This document shows positions 19,787 through 28,989 of a DNA stretch of 64,000 nt, piece after piece. Position 1 is the stretch's first letter; each line of letters opens with the position of its first letter. The DNA is taken from the NCBI RefSeq assembly GCF_002582035.1, contig NZ_NUQE01000022.1, positions 40,343 to 104,342 on the forward strand. The letters run 5' to 3'. Source of the stretch: Bacillus pseudomycoides. Lineage in GTDB: Bacteria; Bacillota; Bacilli; Bacillales; Bacillaceae_G. Made by a program: the position numbers and the translations under genes. The notes beneath the pieces are model-generated. The model saw only the letters and a list, made by a program, of their open reading frames with translations. It had not been told where the DNA came from and searched no databases.

Positions 19787-19822
19787 AATAGGCGATGTAG
19801 TTGACCGTGCATCGCCTATTAT
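19787..19822 (+). terminator. Hairpin after ptsG
   Basis: AATAGGCGATG / CATCGCCTATT, 11-bp perfect arms with a 12-base loop. No clear T-run follows, so partial read-through into ptsHI is possible. Confidence 0.6.
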
Positions 19823-19894
19823 ATACAATAGTGAGTGAAGTACTCACATCTATACAACTTAAAATATACTGTAGTTTAAAGGAGATAAATTATT

Positions 19895-20158
19895 ATGGAA
19901 AAAATCTTTAAAGTAACTAGCGACTCAGGAATTCATGCTCGTCCAGCAACTTTACTTGTAAACACAGCAAGCAAATTTGGTGCTGATATTAACTTAGAGT
20001 ATAACGGCAAAACTGTAAACTTAAAATCAATCATGGGTGTTATGTCTTTAGGTATTCAACAAGGCGCAGAAATCAAAATCACTGCAAACGGTGATGATGC
20101 AGCTCAAGCATTAACAGCTATCGAAGAAACTATGAAAAACGAAGGATTAGGAGAATAA
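19895..20158 (+). CDS. ptsH: Phosphocarrier protein HPr
   Basis: An 87-residue protein with the EI-phosphorylated His14 in GIHARPA and the HPr-kinase Ser45 in [13 protein letters not shown] (His15 and Ser46 in family numbering). It is central to PTS transfer and carbon catabolite control via CcpA. It has an AAAGGAG site. A GTGAGT...ACTCAC inverted repeat (19831-19847) lies in its upstream region. The stop overlaps the ptsI start. Confidence 0.97.
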   Translation: MEKIFKVTSDSGIHARPATLLVNTASKFGADINLEYNGKTVNLKSIMGVMSLGIQQGAEIKITANGDDAAQALTAIEETMKNEGLGE

Positions 20159-21870
20159 TGACTCTTAACATTAAAGGAATCGCCGCGTCAAGTGGTATTG
20201 CAATTGCAAAGGCGTTCCGTCTAGAAAATCCTGAATTTAACATTGAAAAGAAAACGATTACGGATGAAGCTGCGGAAATCGCACGCTTAGAAGCTGCGCT
20301 TGAAAAATCAAAATCTGAATTAGAAGCAATTAAAAATCACGCTTTTGCTGAGCTTGGTGCTGATAAAGCTGCCATCTTTGAAGCGCATTTACTAGTATTA
20401 AATGATCCAGAACTAGTAAACCCAGTAAAAGATAAAGTGAAAAACGAAAAAGTAAACGCTGAATTTGCGATGGATGAAGTTGCATCAATGTTCATTACTA
20501 TGTTTGAGAGCATGGATAATGAGTATATGAAAGAACGTGCAGCGGATATTCGTGACGTGACAAAGCGTGTTATTGCACACCTACTTGGAATTAATTTCTC
20601 AAACCCAAGTACAATCTCCGAAGAAGTAATCATCATTGCAGAAGATTTAACACCGTCTGATACAGCACAGTTAAATCGTGAATATGCAAAAGGTTTCACA
20701 ACTGATATTGGCGGACGTACATCTCACTCTGCAATTATGGCTCGTTCAATGGAAATCCCAGCTGTTGTTGGTACAAAAGTTGTTATGGAGAAAATCCAAA
20801 ACGGCGATATCGTAATCATCGACGGTTTAGATGGAGAAGTAATTGTAAACCCATCTGAAGAGACTCTTCGTGTTTATGAAGAAAAGAAAGCACAATTCGA
20901 AGAGCAAAAGGCAGAATGGGCAAAATTAAAGAATGAAGCAACAGTTACGGCAGATGGTCACCACGTTGAGCTTGTAGCAAACATCGGTACACCAAAAGAT
21001 GTAAAAGGTATAATTGACAACGGTGGAGAAGGCGTTGGTCTATATCGTACAGAATTCTTGTACATGGGCCGTGACAACCTTCCAACAGAAGAAGAGCAGT
21101 TTGAAGCATACAAAGCTGTTCTGGAAGGTGTAGGAGAAGGTCAGCCGGTTGTTGTTCGTACACTTGACATTGGCGGCGATAAAGAGCTTCCATACTTACA
21201 TTTACCAAAAGAAATGAACCCGTTCTTAGGCTACCGTGCAATTCGCTTATGCTTAGAAGAACAAGATATGTTCCGTACACAACTTCGTGCATTACTTCGT
21301 GCGAGTGTATACGGTAATTTAAAAATTATGTTCCCGATGATTGCGACACTTGATGAATTCCGTCAAGCGAAAGCAATTTTATTAGAAGAAAAAGAAAAAC
21401 TTGTTCAAGCTGGTACAACTGTTTCAGACAGCATTGAAGTTGGTATGATGGTAGAAATCCCAGCTTCCGCGGTGTTAGCTGATCAATTTGCAAAAGAAGT
21501 AGACTTCTTCTCTATTGGAACAAATGATTTAATTCAATACACAATGGCAGCAGATCGTATGAATGAACGTGTATCTTACCTATACCAACCATATAACCCA
21601 GCAATTTTACGTCTTGTGAAAATGGTTATTGATGCAGCACATAAAGAAGGAAAATGGGCTGGTATGTGTGGTGAAATGGCAGGAGATGCTCTAGCAATTC
21701 CATTGTTAGTTGGATTAGGATTAGATGAATTTAGTATGAGTGCAACATCTATTCTTCCAGCGAGAACACAAATTCGCAAGCTTTCAAAAACACAAATGGA
21801 AGAATTAGCACAAAAAGCTTTAAATATGTCAACTGCTGAAGAAGTAGTAGAACTTGTAAAAAGCATTTAA
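20158..21870 (+). CDS. ptsI: PTS enzyme I, phosphoenolpyruvate-protein phosphotransferase
   Basis: A 570-residue protein: N-terminal HPr-binding helical domain, phosphohistidine domain with His190 in [12 protein letters not shown], and a C-terminal PEP-binding TIM barrel ([15 protein letters not shown] and GMCGEMAGD near 450-510). It starts in a TAATG overlap with ptsH. It uses PEP to phosphorylate HPr. Confidence 0.97.
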   Translation: MTLNIKGIAASSGIAIAKAFRLENPEFNIEKKTITDEAAEIARLEAALEKSKSELEAIKNHAFAELGADKAAIFEAHLLVLNDPELVNPVKDKVKNEKVNAEFAMDEVASMFITMFESMDNEYMKERAADIRDVTKRVIAHLLGINFSNPSTISEEVIIIAEDLTPSDTAQLNREYAKGFTTDIGGRTSHSAIMARSMEIPAVVGTKVVMEKIQNGDIVIIDGLDGEVIVNPSEETLRVYEEKKAQFEEQKAEWAKLKNEATVTADGHHVELVANIGTPKDVKGIIDNGGEGVGLYRTEFLYMGRDNLPTEEEQFEAYKAVLEGVGEGQPVVVRTLDIGGDKELPYLHLPKEMNPFLGYRAIRLCLEEQDMFRTQLRALLRASVYGNLKIMFPMIATLDEFRQAKAILLEEKEKLVQAGTTVSDSIEVGMMVEIPASAVLADQFAKEVDFFSIGTNDLIQYTMAADRMNERVSYLYQPYNPAILRLVKMVIDAAHKEGKWAGMCGEMAGDALAIPLLVGLGLDEFSMSATSILPARTQIRKLSKTQMEELAQKALNMSTAEEVVELVKSI

Positions 21871-21874
21871 TGAA

Positions 21875-21914
21875 AAAACCCTGAGCTGAATGAAATCGGT
21901 CTCAGGTTTTTTTT
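21875..21914 (+). terminator. Terminator of ptsHI
   Basis: AAACCCTGAG / CTCAGGTTTT with a 15-base loop and eight T. Confidence 0.85.
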
Positions 21915-22039
21915 ATACAATTCATTTTTTTATTGGTTTTGTATTCTATCTAATTGTTTTCGAGTTAATCAACTTTTCATATTGTGAGTAGAAATAAAAC
22001 CAGGAAAGCTATTGCTTTCCTGGAAATTACTTGCTCTTA

Positions 22040-22393
22040 TTAGAAAGCGATAGCTACAACGTCAAATGGGCAAACACGTAATAAACCAGCTGTTGTGCCT
22101 ATACCTGTAGTAGTGGCTCCTGAGAAAAGTGCTACGCCATTTGAGCAGCCCTCAAATACAACGTTATTAAAAGTACCGTTATCTCTAATTGTTAATAGAG
22201 CGATTGGAGTACCGATTGCAAGGTTTCTAAGAACGTTGCAAAAACGATTTCTATGACCAGTACGGAAACCGCTACGGCGGTCGCTACGGAAACAGCCGTT
22301 GCTACTGCTACGGAAACGGCGCTCGCTACGGAAACGGCGCTCGCTGCGGAAACCGCTACGGCAGCCATCAAAACCAAAACATCCTCCGAACAT
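22040..22393 (-). CDS. Small Arg/Ser/Gly-rich, Cys-containing protein, probable spore-surface protein
   Basis: A 117-residue protein with two parts. Residues 1-50 are a repetitive Arg/Ser/Phe/Gly region (FRSERRFRSERRFRSS). The C-terminal 65 residues are compact: LAIGTPIALLTIRDNGTF, EGCSNGVALF and CPFDVVAIAF. The latter pattern recalls Sm-like beta domains of some Bacillus coat proteins, but I cannot assign a family. The ATG at 22393 follows GGGGGTGAG. The repetitive part is a true DNA repeat, so other frames are open too. A spore role is inferred only. Confidence 0.6.
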   Translation of the reverse strand: MFGGCFGFDGCRSGFRSERRFRSERRFRSSSNGCFRSDRRSGFRTGHRNRFCNVLRNLAIGTPIALLTIRDNGTFNNVVFEGCSNGVALFSGATTTGIGTTAGLLRVCPFDVVAIAF

Positions 22394-22587
22394 AATTCTC
22401 ACCCCCTTCACATTAATAAGATATGCTCTAGGTACATGCTTTGTTTGGACACAGTGGAAAATTTTTTTAAGATTTTTTCCTATTTTGTAGGAAAAGAATA
22501 AATGTTTTAGGTAGACTGTTGCGATTCTCCTTATAACATATGATGAGAGGGAAATGAGAGTTTGGACAAAAGCTGATATGGATATAA

Positions 22588-22618
22588 AAAAGACTGCCCC
22601 TTTTTAAAGGCAGTCTTT
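22588..22618. terminator. Bidirectional terminator
   Basis: AAAGACTGCC / GGCAGTCTTT, with A-rich left and T-rich right flanks, at the 3' end of the small membrane-protein gene. Confidence 0.75.
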
Positions 22619-22835
22619 ATATTTTTTTGCTTTTATATAAAACAATGATATATACAGGAAATGCTAACAGTAATGGTGCAATGGAACGGGAAGCATGCTG
22701 ACCAATTTCGGACTGAAGCGCTGTTTCTTTTGAAAACTGTAGCATCGCAATATTTGTCATATCTCCAATGAAGTACAGAAGCAGTACTGTAACTAGATAG
22801 CACAATATCGCGGTAAAGCTTCCATATAAATTCAA
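22617..22835 (-). CDS. Small two-helix membrane protein
   Basis: About 72 residues from a TTG start at 22835, chosen because GAGGGA lies 8 bases upstream. It has two hydrophobic segments (SFTAILCYLVTVLLLYFI and IAPLLLAFPVYIIVLY) and a Lys tail. No family recognised. Confidence 0.55.
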   Translation of the reverse strand: MNLYGSFTAILCYLVTVLLLYFIGDMTNIAMLQFSKETALQSEIGQHASRSIAPLLLAFPVYIIVLYKSKKI

Positions 22836-22925
22836 CGAAAATCCCTCACTTGTTATCAATTTGTTACTATTGTATCATAATTGTAACAAAAAAGCATCTT
22901 TAGATTTTATCCTGCAAGTAGCTGG

Positions 22926-23040
22926 ATAAAGTGAATTTTCCATCAGAGGAGAGGCTTCATTTCTCATGGGTGGCTACTCCAACCAAAGCTGTTTCTTCAT
23001 GTTGTCTTTAAACCTCTAGTTCAAATCTGAGCTGTTTGTT
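22926..23040 (-). repeat. bcr1-like element, degenerate
   Basis: It begins ATAAAGTGAATTTTCCATCAG and keeps a blurred GGCTTCATT...CTCATGGG segment and ACTCCAACCAAAGCTG. The far end cannot be placed. It is a decayed copy. Confidence 0.45.
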
Positions 23041-23055
23041 AAAGAGATAGAGTAA

Positions 23056-23085
23056 AAGAGACGAAGGAATTCTCCTTCGTCTCTT
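23056..23085 (-). terminator. Native terminator of the nitroreductase gene, displaced by a repeat
   Basis: Read on the minus strand: AAGAGACGAAGGA-GAAT-TCCTTCGTCTCTTTT. It now lies about 150 bases beyond the nitroreductase stop because a bcr1-like element sits in between; their edges overlap at CTTAT. Confidence 0.75.
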
Positions 23086-23236
23086 ATCCCGCTATTTTTG
23101 AGCCGTAAGCCCCCCACCTCAAGATTGAGAGAGAAGCGAAGAAGATAGGTGGGGGCTTACGGCTGGCATGCACCCGATTGGGCGGGCTTTCCATCAGTGG
23201 TGGATGAAAAAAACACTGATGGAAGGTTCACTTTAT
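23083..23236 (+). repeat. bcr1-like element, full-size (154 bp)
   Basis: CTTATCCCGCTATTTTTG...GTTCACTTTAT, forward orientation, with both inverted repeats. The right TTTAT contains, in reverse, the TAA stop of the nitroreductase gene. Confidence 0.88.
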
Positions 23237-23850
23237 TTTGCCCATTCTGTTACTTGTTCTACGCTCATGCGTGGTGCTGGATGACCTGCTAATGTAGATT
23301 CACCAACTGTAATTAACATAATTGGAAGGTAACGAGAAGACACGTTAAACTCTTCCATTAATGCTTGCGGGTTAAAACCTCCGATTGCACATGTATCCCA
23401 ACCAGTTGCTTTTGCTGCAAGCATAAGTTGCATTGCTGCTAAAGATGCATTAGAGAATGCAGCATCGCGTGGGTATTGGTCACGTTGATATGCACTTTCA
23501 ATATTTTGTGATAAGCGATTTTTTGCTTCTTCTTGCATAAGTCCTTGTTCTACAAGTGGACTGTATACAGCATCAACATTTTTATATGCTTCTAAATCAG
23601 CTAATATAGCTACAACTGCAGATGCATCAAGAATTTGTTGTTGATTATATGCAATTGGATGTAAGCGGCGTTGTACATCTTCTCCTTGGAATACAAGGAA
23701 CTTCCAATGTTGTAAATTCCATGCTGATGGTGCTTGGCCAGCAGCTTTTAAAATATCATATAGTTCCTCTTTTGAAATTTCTTTTTCAGGGTTGAAAGCA
23801 CGATTAGATGTGCGTTCGTATAAAACAGTAAAGAAATCTTGCTGTGTCAT
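23233..23850 (-). CDS. Nitroreductase-family NAD(P)H oxidoreductase
   Basis: A 205-residue FMN-binding nitroreductase: YERTSNRAFNP near residue 10 (phosphate-binding RxSxR-like), AGQAPSAWNLQHWKFLVF (about 37-54) and GWDTCAIGGFNP (about 150). The ATG at 23850 follows GGAGGAAT. It reduces quinones or nitro compounds. The gene has a TTGACA/TATATT promoter and a perfect palindrome in its leader, typical of genes under redox-sensing MarR/DUF24 repressors. Its stop codon lies in a repeat edge. Confidence 0.88.
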   Translation of the reverse strand: MTQQDFFTVLYERTSNRAFNPEKEISKEELYDILKAAGQAPSAWNLQHWKFLVFQGEDVQRRLHPIAYNQQQILDASAVVAILADLEAYKNVDAVYSPLVEQGLMQEEAKNRLSQNIESAYQRDQYPRDAAFSNASLAAMQLMLAAKATGWDTCAIGGFNPQALMEEFNVSSRYLPIMLITVGESTLAGHPAPRMSVEQVTEWAK

Positions 23851-23908
23851 TATAATTCCTCCAACCTTTGTTTCTAATTGTAAATGAATCAAATATAAAA
23901 ATGTTCTT

Positions 23909-23968
23909 AACTTACATTTTGTAAGTTGATACTGTAAAAGAATATAATATATACAGTTCTATTGTCAA
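23909..23968 (-). promoter_or_regulatory. Nitroreductase promoter and palindromic operator
   Basis: On the minus strand: TTGACA (23963-23968), a 16-base spacer and TATATT (23941-23946), followed by the perfect palindrome AACTTACA-TTT-TGTAAGTT (23909-23927) near or just after the transcription start. This is a candidate DUF24/MarR-type repressor site; the regulator is not in the window. Confidence 0.6.
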
Positions 23969-24069
23969 GTGTTTTAAAAAAGATATGAATAATAGAAGAT
24001 ATTCGCACAAACGTCTCACTTATTGTTGTCATACAATAAAAAGATGATACAGGGCTTCAAGAGGTTTAT

Positions 24070-24162
24070 ATAACGTGAAACTGCCATGTCATGGTTTGTT
24101 GAACAAATCAAGTTCTTATAAGTGATGGAAGATGACCCTTAAGCTTGTAAGAATGGGATAAA
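24070..24162 (-). repeat. bcr1-like element, degenerate (93 bp)
   Basis: ATAACGTGAAACTGCCATG...GAATGGGATAAA: both ends are recognisable and the middle has decayed (AACAAATCAAGTTCTTA). It lies immediately upstream of the GGDEF gene start. Confidence 0.6.
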
Positions 24163-24166
24163 TGAA

Positions 24167-25477
24167 GTGAGTGAAAGCCTAGTGGTGAACATTCTGCATT
24201 TTTTATTGGAACATACAGTTTTTCAAAATGTATTACAGGATCTCGACGTGAATGTATTGTATATTGAAGAAGGTCATAACGAGCAACATACAGTTGCAAC
24301 GTTAAAGCCAAAGTGCTTGTTTTTGGCACATAGTTTTAAGGAAGGGAAAATATTGTTTGAAAAAGTTCAACCACAAATCGTAATTATATATATTTCTCAT
24401 TCTTCTCAAGTCGAATTTGTAAAAGAATTATTTACTTCAAATATTTCTTTTATCATTGTATGGAGTGCACAAGTTACATCTCAATTTGTTGATCTTATTA
24501 AACTTGGGGTACGAAACATTGTGTTACCTCCAATTACGCCTCAATCTATACTTGCTGAAGTGCAAAAAAGTGTGTATGAGTTGTCATTGTTAAAACAAGT
24601 CATATTACAACAAGAGTTACTTCAAATGATATTTGATTTTCAGAATGATTTGTTGTTTATTGTAGAAGATGATGAAATTATAGATTGCAATACAAATTTT
24701 TTACGCTTCTTTGGATATGAAGATCTCATGTCATATCATGAGCATCACATGACATTTGCTGAACGTTTTTCAGAGGAGAATGGGTATTATATTGCAGAAA
24801 ATGATACAATGTGGATTGATGATTGCTTAATGAAAGCAAGAAAAATTAAAATGTATAATGAGGCTGAAGAAGCAACTGTGTTTTTGTTACGTATTGCTCC
24901 TTTGCCGGATGATGTATCGAGATTCATCGTTACATGTACAGATATTACAGAGTTAGAAGAAGAATATAAAGAGCAAGAGCGCTTAGCAACAATTGATTCT
25001 CTAACAAATATTTATAATCGGTTGAAGTTTCAAAGACTATTTTCACAAGGTTGGGAAACTGCTATACGAATGAGCCAATCATTTTCTCTTATTTTATTTG
25101 ATCTTGATGATTTCAAAAAAGTAAATGACACATATGGTCATGATTTTGGAGATTTAGCCTTGGTACAACTAGCGGAACTTGTGACTGCAAAATTACAGCC
25201 GCATCATGTTTTTGCACGGTGGGGTGGAGAAGAATTTATTGTTTTTTTATCTAATACAACAGAAAAAGAAGCATTTCAAATTGCAGAATCGCTTCGATTT
25301 TTTATCGAAACAAAAAAAATTTCTGGAATTTCAAAGATTACAGCAAGTTTTGGTGTTGCTGCATATGAAAATGGAATTACGAAAGAAATATTGATGCATC
25401 GAGCAGATGTAGCATTATATGAAGCAAAGAACAAAGGGAAAAATCAAGTGTGCTTATATAGAAAAGAAAAAATGTAA
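24167..25477 (+). CDS. PAS-GGDEF diguanylate cyclase
   Basis: A 436-residue cytoplasmic protein. Residues 1-125 look like a receiver-type alpha/beta domain, about 155-270 a PAS-like sensor, and about 275-435 a GGDEF domain. The active loop is RWGGEEF near residue 352, and LFDLDDFKKVNDTYGHDFGD is intact. This predicts c-di-GMP synthesis. No RxxD inhibitory site is visible upstream of GGEEF. The GTG start at 24167 has a poor ribosome site; a decayed bcr1-like element ends 5 bases upstream and may have displaced the original signals. Confidence 0.85.
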   Translation: MSESLVVNILHFLLEHTVFQNVLQDLDVNVLYIEEGHNEQHTVATLKPKCLFLAHSFKEGKILFEKVQPQIVIIYISHSSQVEFVKELFTSNISFIIVWSAQVTSQFVDLIKLGVRNIVLPPITPQSILAEVQKSVYELSLLKQVILQQELLQMIFDFQNDLLFIVEDDEIIDCNTNFLRFFGYEDLMSYHEHHMTFAERFSEENGYYIAENDTMWIDDCLMKARKIKMYNEAEEATVFLLRIAPLPDDVSRFIVTCTDITELEEEYKEQERLATIDSLTNIYNRLKFQRLFSQGWETAIRMSQSFSLILFDLDDFKKVNDTYGHDFGDLALVQLAELVTAKLQPHHVFARWGGEEFIVFLSNTTEKEAFQIAESLRFFIETKKISGISKITASFGVAAYENGITKEILMHRADVALYEAKNKGKNQVCLYRKEKM

Positions 25478-25484
25478 CATTTTT

Positions 25485-25512
25485 TCGCAACAAATTGTTG
25501 CGATTTTTTTTT
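25485..25512 (+). terminator. Terminator of the GGDEF gene
   Basis: TCGCAACAA-A-TTGTTGCGA followed by nine T. Confidence 0.85.
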
Positions 25513-25572
25513 ATTATCGGATAATGGTGAAGGGGGGATAATTATTTAAGATGCGATGGAGGATTTTTAGTA

Positions 25573-26691
25573 ATGAAGACGTTATGGAGTACAATTATTG
25601 TTTTGCTTTCTATTTTATTAGTTGGGAGCTATTTCTTTTTTAAAGTACCTGCTAAAAAAGAAGCGAAGTCAATAAAAACAATACCCTCTACTGATACAAT
25701 AAAAGAAAGAGAAAAAGAAAAAGAAATTGATTATACGGCTGTTGCACAAAAACTAGAGCAATATTTAAAAGATAAACAATTTAATGGCTCAGTTCTTGTT
25801 TCATATCAAGGCCGTACAATATTAGATAAAGGGTATGGATATGCGGATGTACAAAAACAAATTGAAAATACGCCGCAAACAAAATATCGAATTGGTTCTA
25901 TTACAAAAACGACAATTGCGGTGTCAATTCTACAGTTGCAAGAACAAGGAAAAGTAAATATACAGGATAACGTGAATAAATATATTCCTTCTTTTCCTGC
26001 TAATAAAAATATTACGTTGTATCATTTATTAACGCATACATCGGGACTCCCTGAGCAGGGAAAAGGGAAAGTCAATGCGGCATCCCATCTTAATTTAGTA
26101 ACATGGATTGGACAACAGCCGACTGCTTTTCAACCTGGAAGTGGCTGGTTATATTCAGATTATAATTATATGTTGCTAGCTTATATTGTAGAAAAAAGCT
26201 CGGGACAATCCGTAGCACAATACGTTACAGATCACATCTTTATTCCCGCAGGAATGACAGAGTCGGGTATGGGAGAGACACCAACAGGAGATGTGAATTT
26301 TTCAAAAGGATATAAAAAGAAAGAGAATGAGCTTGTGTTAGCGCCTAAATTAGCAATGAATTGGCTATATGGATGCGGAGAGATGTATACAACTGTGAAT
26401 GATATGAAAAAGCTAGCTGAAGCAATTATGACAGATAAGCTTATTTCCACTGAAAGTTTAAAATTAATGTTAACACCATCCTCAGAAAAAAAATATGCAT
26501 TTAGCTTTTATATATATCCAGATTATTACTATAATCATGGTGTACTTTCAGGATGGAATACATTTAACAATTTTAATTGGGATAAACAATTATTTGTCAT
26601 TGTATTTTCCAATGTACAAAATGGAATTAATGATGAGTTTAATAGTGAATTTCGTAAACTTGTCAGTGATTTATTAGAAAAAAGGGGATGA
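25573..26691 (+). CDS. Penicillin-binding/beta-lactamase-like serine hydrolase
   Basis: A 372-residue protein with an N-terminal membrane anchor (about 5-23), a Lys/Glu-rich linker and a class-C beta-lactamase-like domain. Ser109-Ile-Thr-Lys112 is the SxxK motif; the second motif reads YSD (194-196) in place of YSN. It then has HLLTHTSGLP and a late HGVLSGW as third motif. Such proteins are usually D-Ala-D-Ala or D-amino-acid peptidases or esterases outside the membrane. Four bases separate it from the next gene, so co-transcription is likely. Confidence 0.82.
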   Translation: MKTLWSTIIVLLSILLVGSYFFFKVPAKKEAKSIKTIPSTDTIKEREKEKEIDYTAVAQKLEQYLKDKQFNGSVLVSYQGRTILDKGYGYADVQKQIENTPQTKYRIGSITKTTIAVSILQLQEQGKVNIQDNVNKYIPSFPANKNITLYHLLTHTSGLPEQGKGKVNAASHLNLVTWIGQQPTAFQPGSGWLYSDYNYMLLAYIVEKSSGQSVAQYVTDHIFIPAGMTESGMGETPTGDVNFSKGYKKKENELVLAPKLAMNWLYGCGEMYTTVNDMKKLAEAIMTDKLISTESLKLMLTPSSEKKYAFSFYIYPDYYYNHGVLSGWNTFNNFNWDKQLFVIVFSNVQNGINDEFNSEFRKLVSDLLEKRG

Positions 26692-26695
26692 GAAT

Positions 26696-27580
26696 ATGAA
26701 GCAGCTATTGCCACCGACTTCTATTGGTTTTGTTGGTACAGGTGTTATGGGAAAGAGTATGGTGCGTCATTTATTAAAAGCTGGCTATACTGTTTATGTA
26801 TATAATCGTACAAAAGAAAAAACAGCAGCTTTGATTGAAGAAGGTGCACACTGGTGTGATTCTCCTAAGGAAGTTGCAAGAACTGTAGATGTTGTAATGA
26901 CTATGGTGGGTTATCCACATGATGTGGAAGAAGTATACTTTGGTGCAGAGGGAATTTTGAACCATGCAGAACAAGGGACGATTACGATTGACTTTACAAC
27001 ATCAACACCGACTCTTGCAAAACGTATTTATGAAGAAGGAAAAAGCAAGGGAATTCATGTATTAGATGCCCCGGTATCGGGCGGTGATATTGGAGCAAAA
27101 GAAGGACGCCTTGCGATTATGATTGGCGGAGATGAAGAAGTATATGAAGCATGTTTGCCGTTATTTGAACTATTAGGTAAAAACGTTGTGTTGCAAGGAA
27201 ATGCAGGTAGCGGCCAACATACAAAAATGTGCAATCAAATTGCGATTGCATCTAATATGCTTGGTGTATGTGAAGCACTTGCTTATGCAAAAAAGGCAGG
27301 TTTACATCCAGAAAAAGTGTTACAAAGTATTTCTACTGGTGCAGCAGGTAGCTGGTCATTAAGTAATTTAGCACCGCGTATGTTACAAGGTGACTTTGAA
27401 CCAGGGTTTTACGTGAAACATTTTATTAAGGATATGAAAATTGCATTAGCAGAAGCAGAACAGCTTGGATTATCTGCACCGGGCTTAGCTCTTGCGCGAG
27501 AATTATATGAACAATTGATGCAAGACGGTGAAGAAAATAGTGGAACACAAGCATTATATAAACAATACATAAAGGAGTGA
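26696..27580 (+). CDS. 3-hydroxyisobutyrate dehydrogenase-type oxidoreductase (YkwC-like)
   Basis: A 294-residue beta-hydroxyacid dehydrogenase: Rossmann motif GFVGTGVMGKSM (about 12-23), DAPVSGGDIGAKEG substrate loop (about 123-136), GSGQHTKMCNQ with the catalytic Lys near 178, and KDMKIAL near 243. NAD(P)-dependent oxidation of a small hydroxyacid is expected; the exact substrate is unknown. Confidence 0.88.
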   Translation: MKQLLPPTSIGFVGTGVMGKSMVRHLLKAGYTVYVYNRTKEKTAALIEEGAHWCDSPKEVARTVDVVMTMVGYPHDVEEVYFGAEGILNHAEQGTITIDFTTSTPTLAKRIYEEGKSKGIHVLDAPVSGGDIGAKEGRLAIMIGGDEEVYEACLPLFELLGKNVVLQGNAGSGQHTKMCNQIAIASNMLGVCEALAYAKKAGLHPEKVLQSISTGAAGSWSLSNLAPRMLQGDFEPGFYVKHFIKDMKIALAEAEQLGLSAPGLALARELYEQLMQDGEENSGTQALYKQYIKE

Positions 27581-27584
27581 GTGT

Positions 27585-27917
27585 ATGGGTTTAGAGAAAT
27601 TTGATAATATCATTGATACGGTACAAAGCGCAGAAACGATTCATATTCATGATAAGCAACTGGCTGCGTTTAAAAAGAAGTATAATTTTGAACCGGTATT
27701 TGAATACGGTAGAGATGAAACTGGTCGTTATGTCATTCGAACAACGAAAGAAATGCTAGAAGAGATGGAATTTTATTTAGCGTTAAAGTATGAACGTGAT
27801 CTCATTGATTTATATATGAGTGCAGAAGTAGATGGGAAATTTTATGTTTCGGTTAGTTATGGAGAGGATGCACTTCATTTACAGGAACTATTTCAATTTT
27901 TAGAAGAAAATAAATAA
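27585..27917 (+). CDS. Hypothetical protein, 110 aa
   Basis: A small acidic soluble protein with no motif I recognise. It starts four bases after the dehydrogenase stop, with AAGGAG inside that gene's end, so it is the last gene of a short operon. A strong terminator follows. Confidence 0.65.
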   Translation: MGLEKFDNIIDTVQSAETIHIHDKQLAAFKKKYNFEPVFEYGRDETGRYVIRTTKEMLEEMEFYLALKYERDLIDLYMSAEVDGKFYVSVSYGEDALHLQELFQFLEENK

Positions 27918-27943
27918 AAAAGTCCTCATATGAGGACTTTTTT
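27917..27943. terminator. Bidirectional terminator
   Basis: AAAAAGTCCTCAT / ATGAGGACTTTTT, a perfect stem between convergent genes. Confidence 0.88.
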
Positions 27944-27945
27944 AT

Positions 27946-28224
27946 TTAGGAAAGGCCTGATGCCCGGCGTGCTTTTTCAATTGGAAAGGGAATGACTTCA
28001 GCCATTCTAGTTCGAGTAAATCGTTTTATGCGAGAATGACGTAGTATATATAGTGCGAACAGTATACTAACAGGAATTGCACCATATAAACCGAAAAATA
28101 AAGCGCTTACAGAAGATGCGACAAAACCAATCATGCCAACTTCTAATTCCTCCATAGTAGCCCCCACAACAGCAGGTATAAACCCGCAAACGACACCGAA
28201 AAGAATGGATAAAATTAACTCCAT
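27946..28224 (-). CDS. Small membrane protein, 92 aa
   Basis: Two to three hydrophobic helices (residues 3-24 and 29-60), then a basic cytoplasmic tail with PFPIEKARRASG. A strong AAGGAGGAA site precedes the ATG. No family recognised. Confidence 0.6.
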   Translation of the reverse strand: MELILSILFGVVCGFIPAVVGATMEELEVGMIGFVASSVSALFFGLYGAIPVSILFALYILRHSRIKRFTRTRMAEVIPFPIEKARRASGLS

Positions 28225-28357
28225 ATATTCCCTTCCTCCTTTTTACAATTTCACTTGTTTTTTCTATTATTTGTATTATAACACATTTTAAACAGAATAT
28301 TCAGAAAAAGTTCACAAAATGTTCATAAAATTGTAAAAAATTATTCAACAAAAAATG

Positions 28358-28387
28358 CAGGTTTATCTCCTGAATAGAGATAAACCT
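28358..28387 (-). terminator. Strong intergenic hairpin downstream of mtnD
   Basis: CAGGTTTATCTC / GAGATAAACCTG with a 6-base loop. On the minus strand it is followed by CATTTTTTG. It probably ends the mtnW-X-B-D transcript, about 90 bases beyond mtnD. Confidence 0.7.
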
Positions 28388-28476
28388 GTCTATAGGAGGA
28401 TGTATATATGTAGAGTGAATAAAAGGAAGAAAAAGAAGAAAAAGGGGAATCCATTCCTTTTATTCAACGTACTACC

Positions 28477-28989
28477 TTAGTAAATAGGAACCCAACCTTC
28501 AGTTGTCACAAAAATACGAATTGCGACAACTTGACGATCATCTTGAAGTGTAAAATAATGTCTCGTGTTTTCAGGAACCGAAATTAAATCGCCTGGTTCA
28601 AGTTCAACATCAAAGAAACGACCGTCTTTTCCTTGAATGGCAAAAATGCCATGTCCGCTAACAATAAAGCGAACCTCATCATCAATATGATGGTGCTCTT
28701 GTTTAAAGTTTACTAACAATTCATCTAGATTCGGTGTTGCGTTAGAAAGTGAGATAACATCGCTTGTTTGATAGCCGCGTCGTCTAGAAACATCAGCAAC
28801 TTCTTCCGCGAACACAGCTAAAATTTCTTTCTTACTTTCATCAGTTATTGCATAGTTTTCTTGTAAATGAGTAGGAAGTTTTGTGATATCCCATTTCTCA
28901 TACAAAACACCTTCAGTTTGTAAAAACTGTTGTACTTCTATTTCTTTTTCAATACGAGTATTAACTTCATGAATACGAATTTGTGCCAT
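28477..28989 (-). CDS. mtnD: Acireductone dioxygenase
   Basis: A 170-residue cupin with the metal ligands His99, His101, Glu105 ([11 protein letters not shown]) and His144. It oxidises the acireductone intermediate of methionine salvage, to 4-methylthio-2-oxobutanoate when Fe is bound. It overlaps the end of mtnB by 23 bases and is the last gene of mtnW-X-B-D, under a SAM-I riboswitch. Confidence 0.95.
   Translation of the reverse strand: MAQIRIHEVNTRIEKEIEVQQFLQTEGVLYEKWDITKLPTHLQENYAITDESKKEILAVFAEEVADVSRRRGYQTSDVISLSNATPNLDELLVNFKQEHHHIDDEVRFIVSGHGIFAIQGKDGRFFDVELEPGDLISVPENTRHYFTLQDDRQVVAIRIFVTTEGWVPIY

Noticed and set aside
22253-22501. Plus-strand frame rich in Thr/Ala/Glu (TETATAVATE...)
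   Set aside because: It is the antisense of the Arg/Ser repeat region of the minus-strand gene; repetition leaves several frames open. No promoter or ribosome site.
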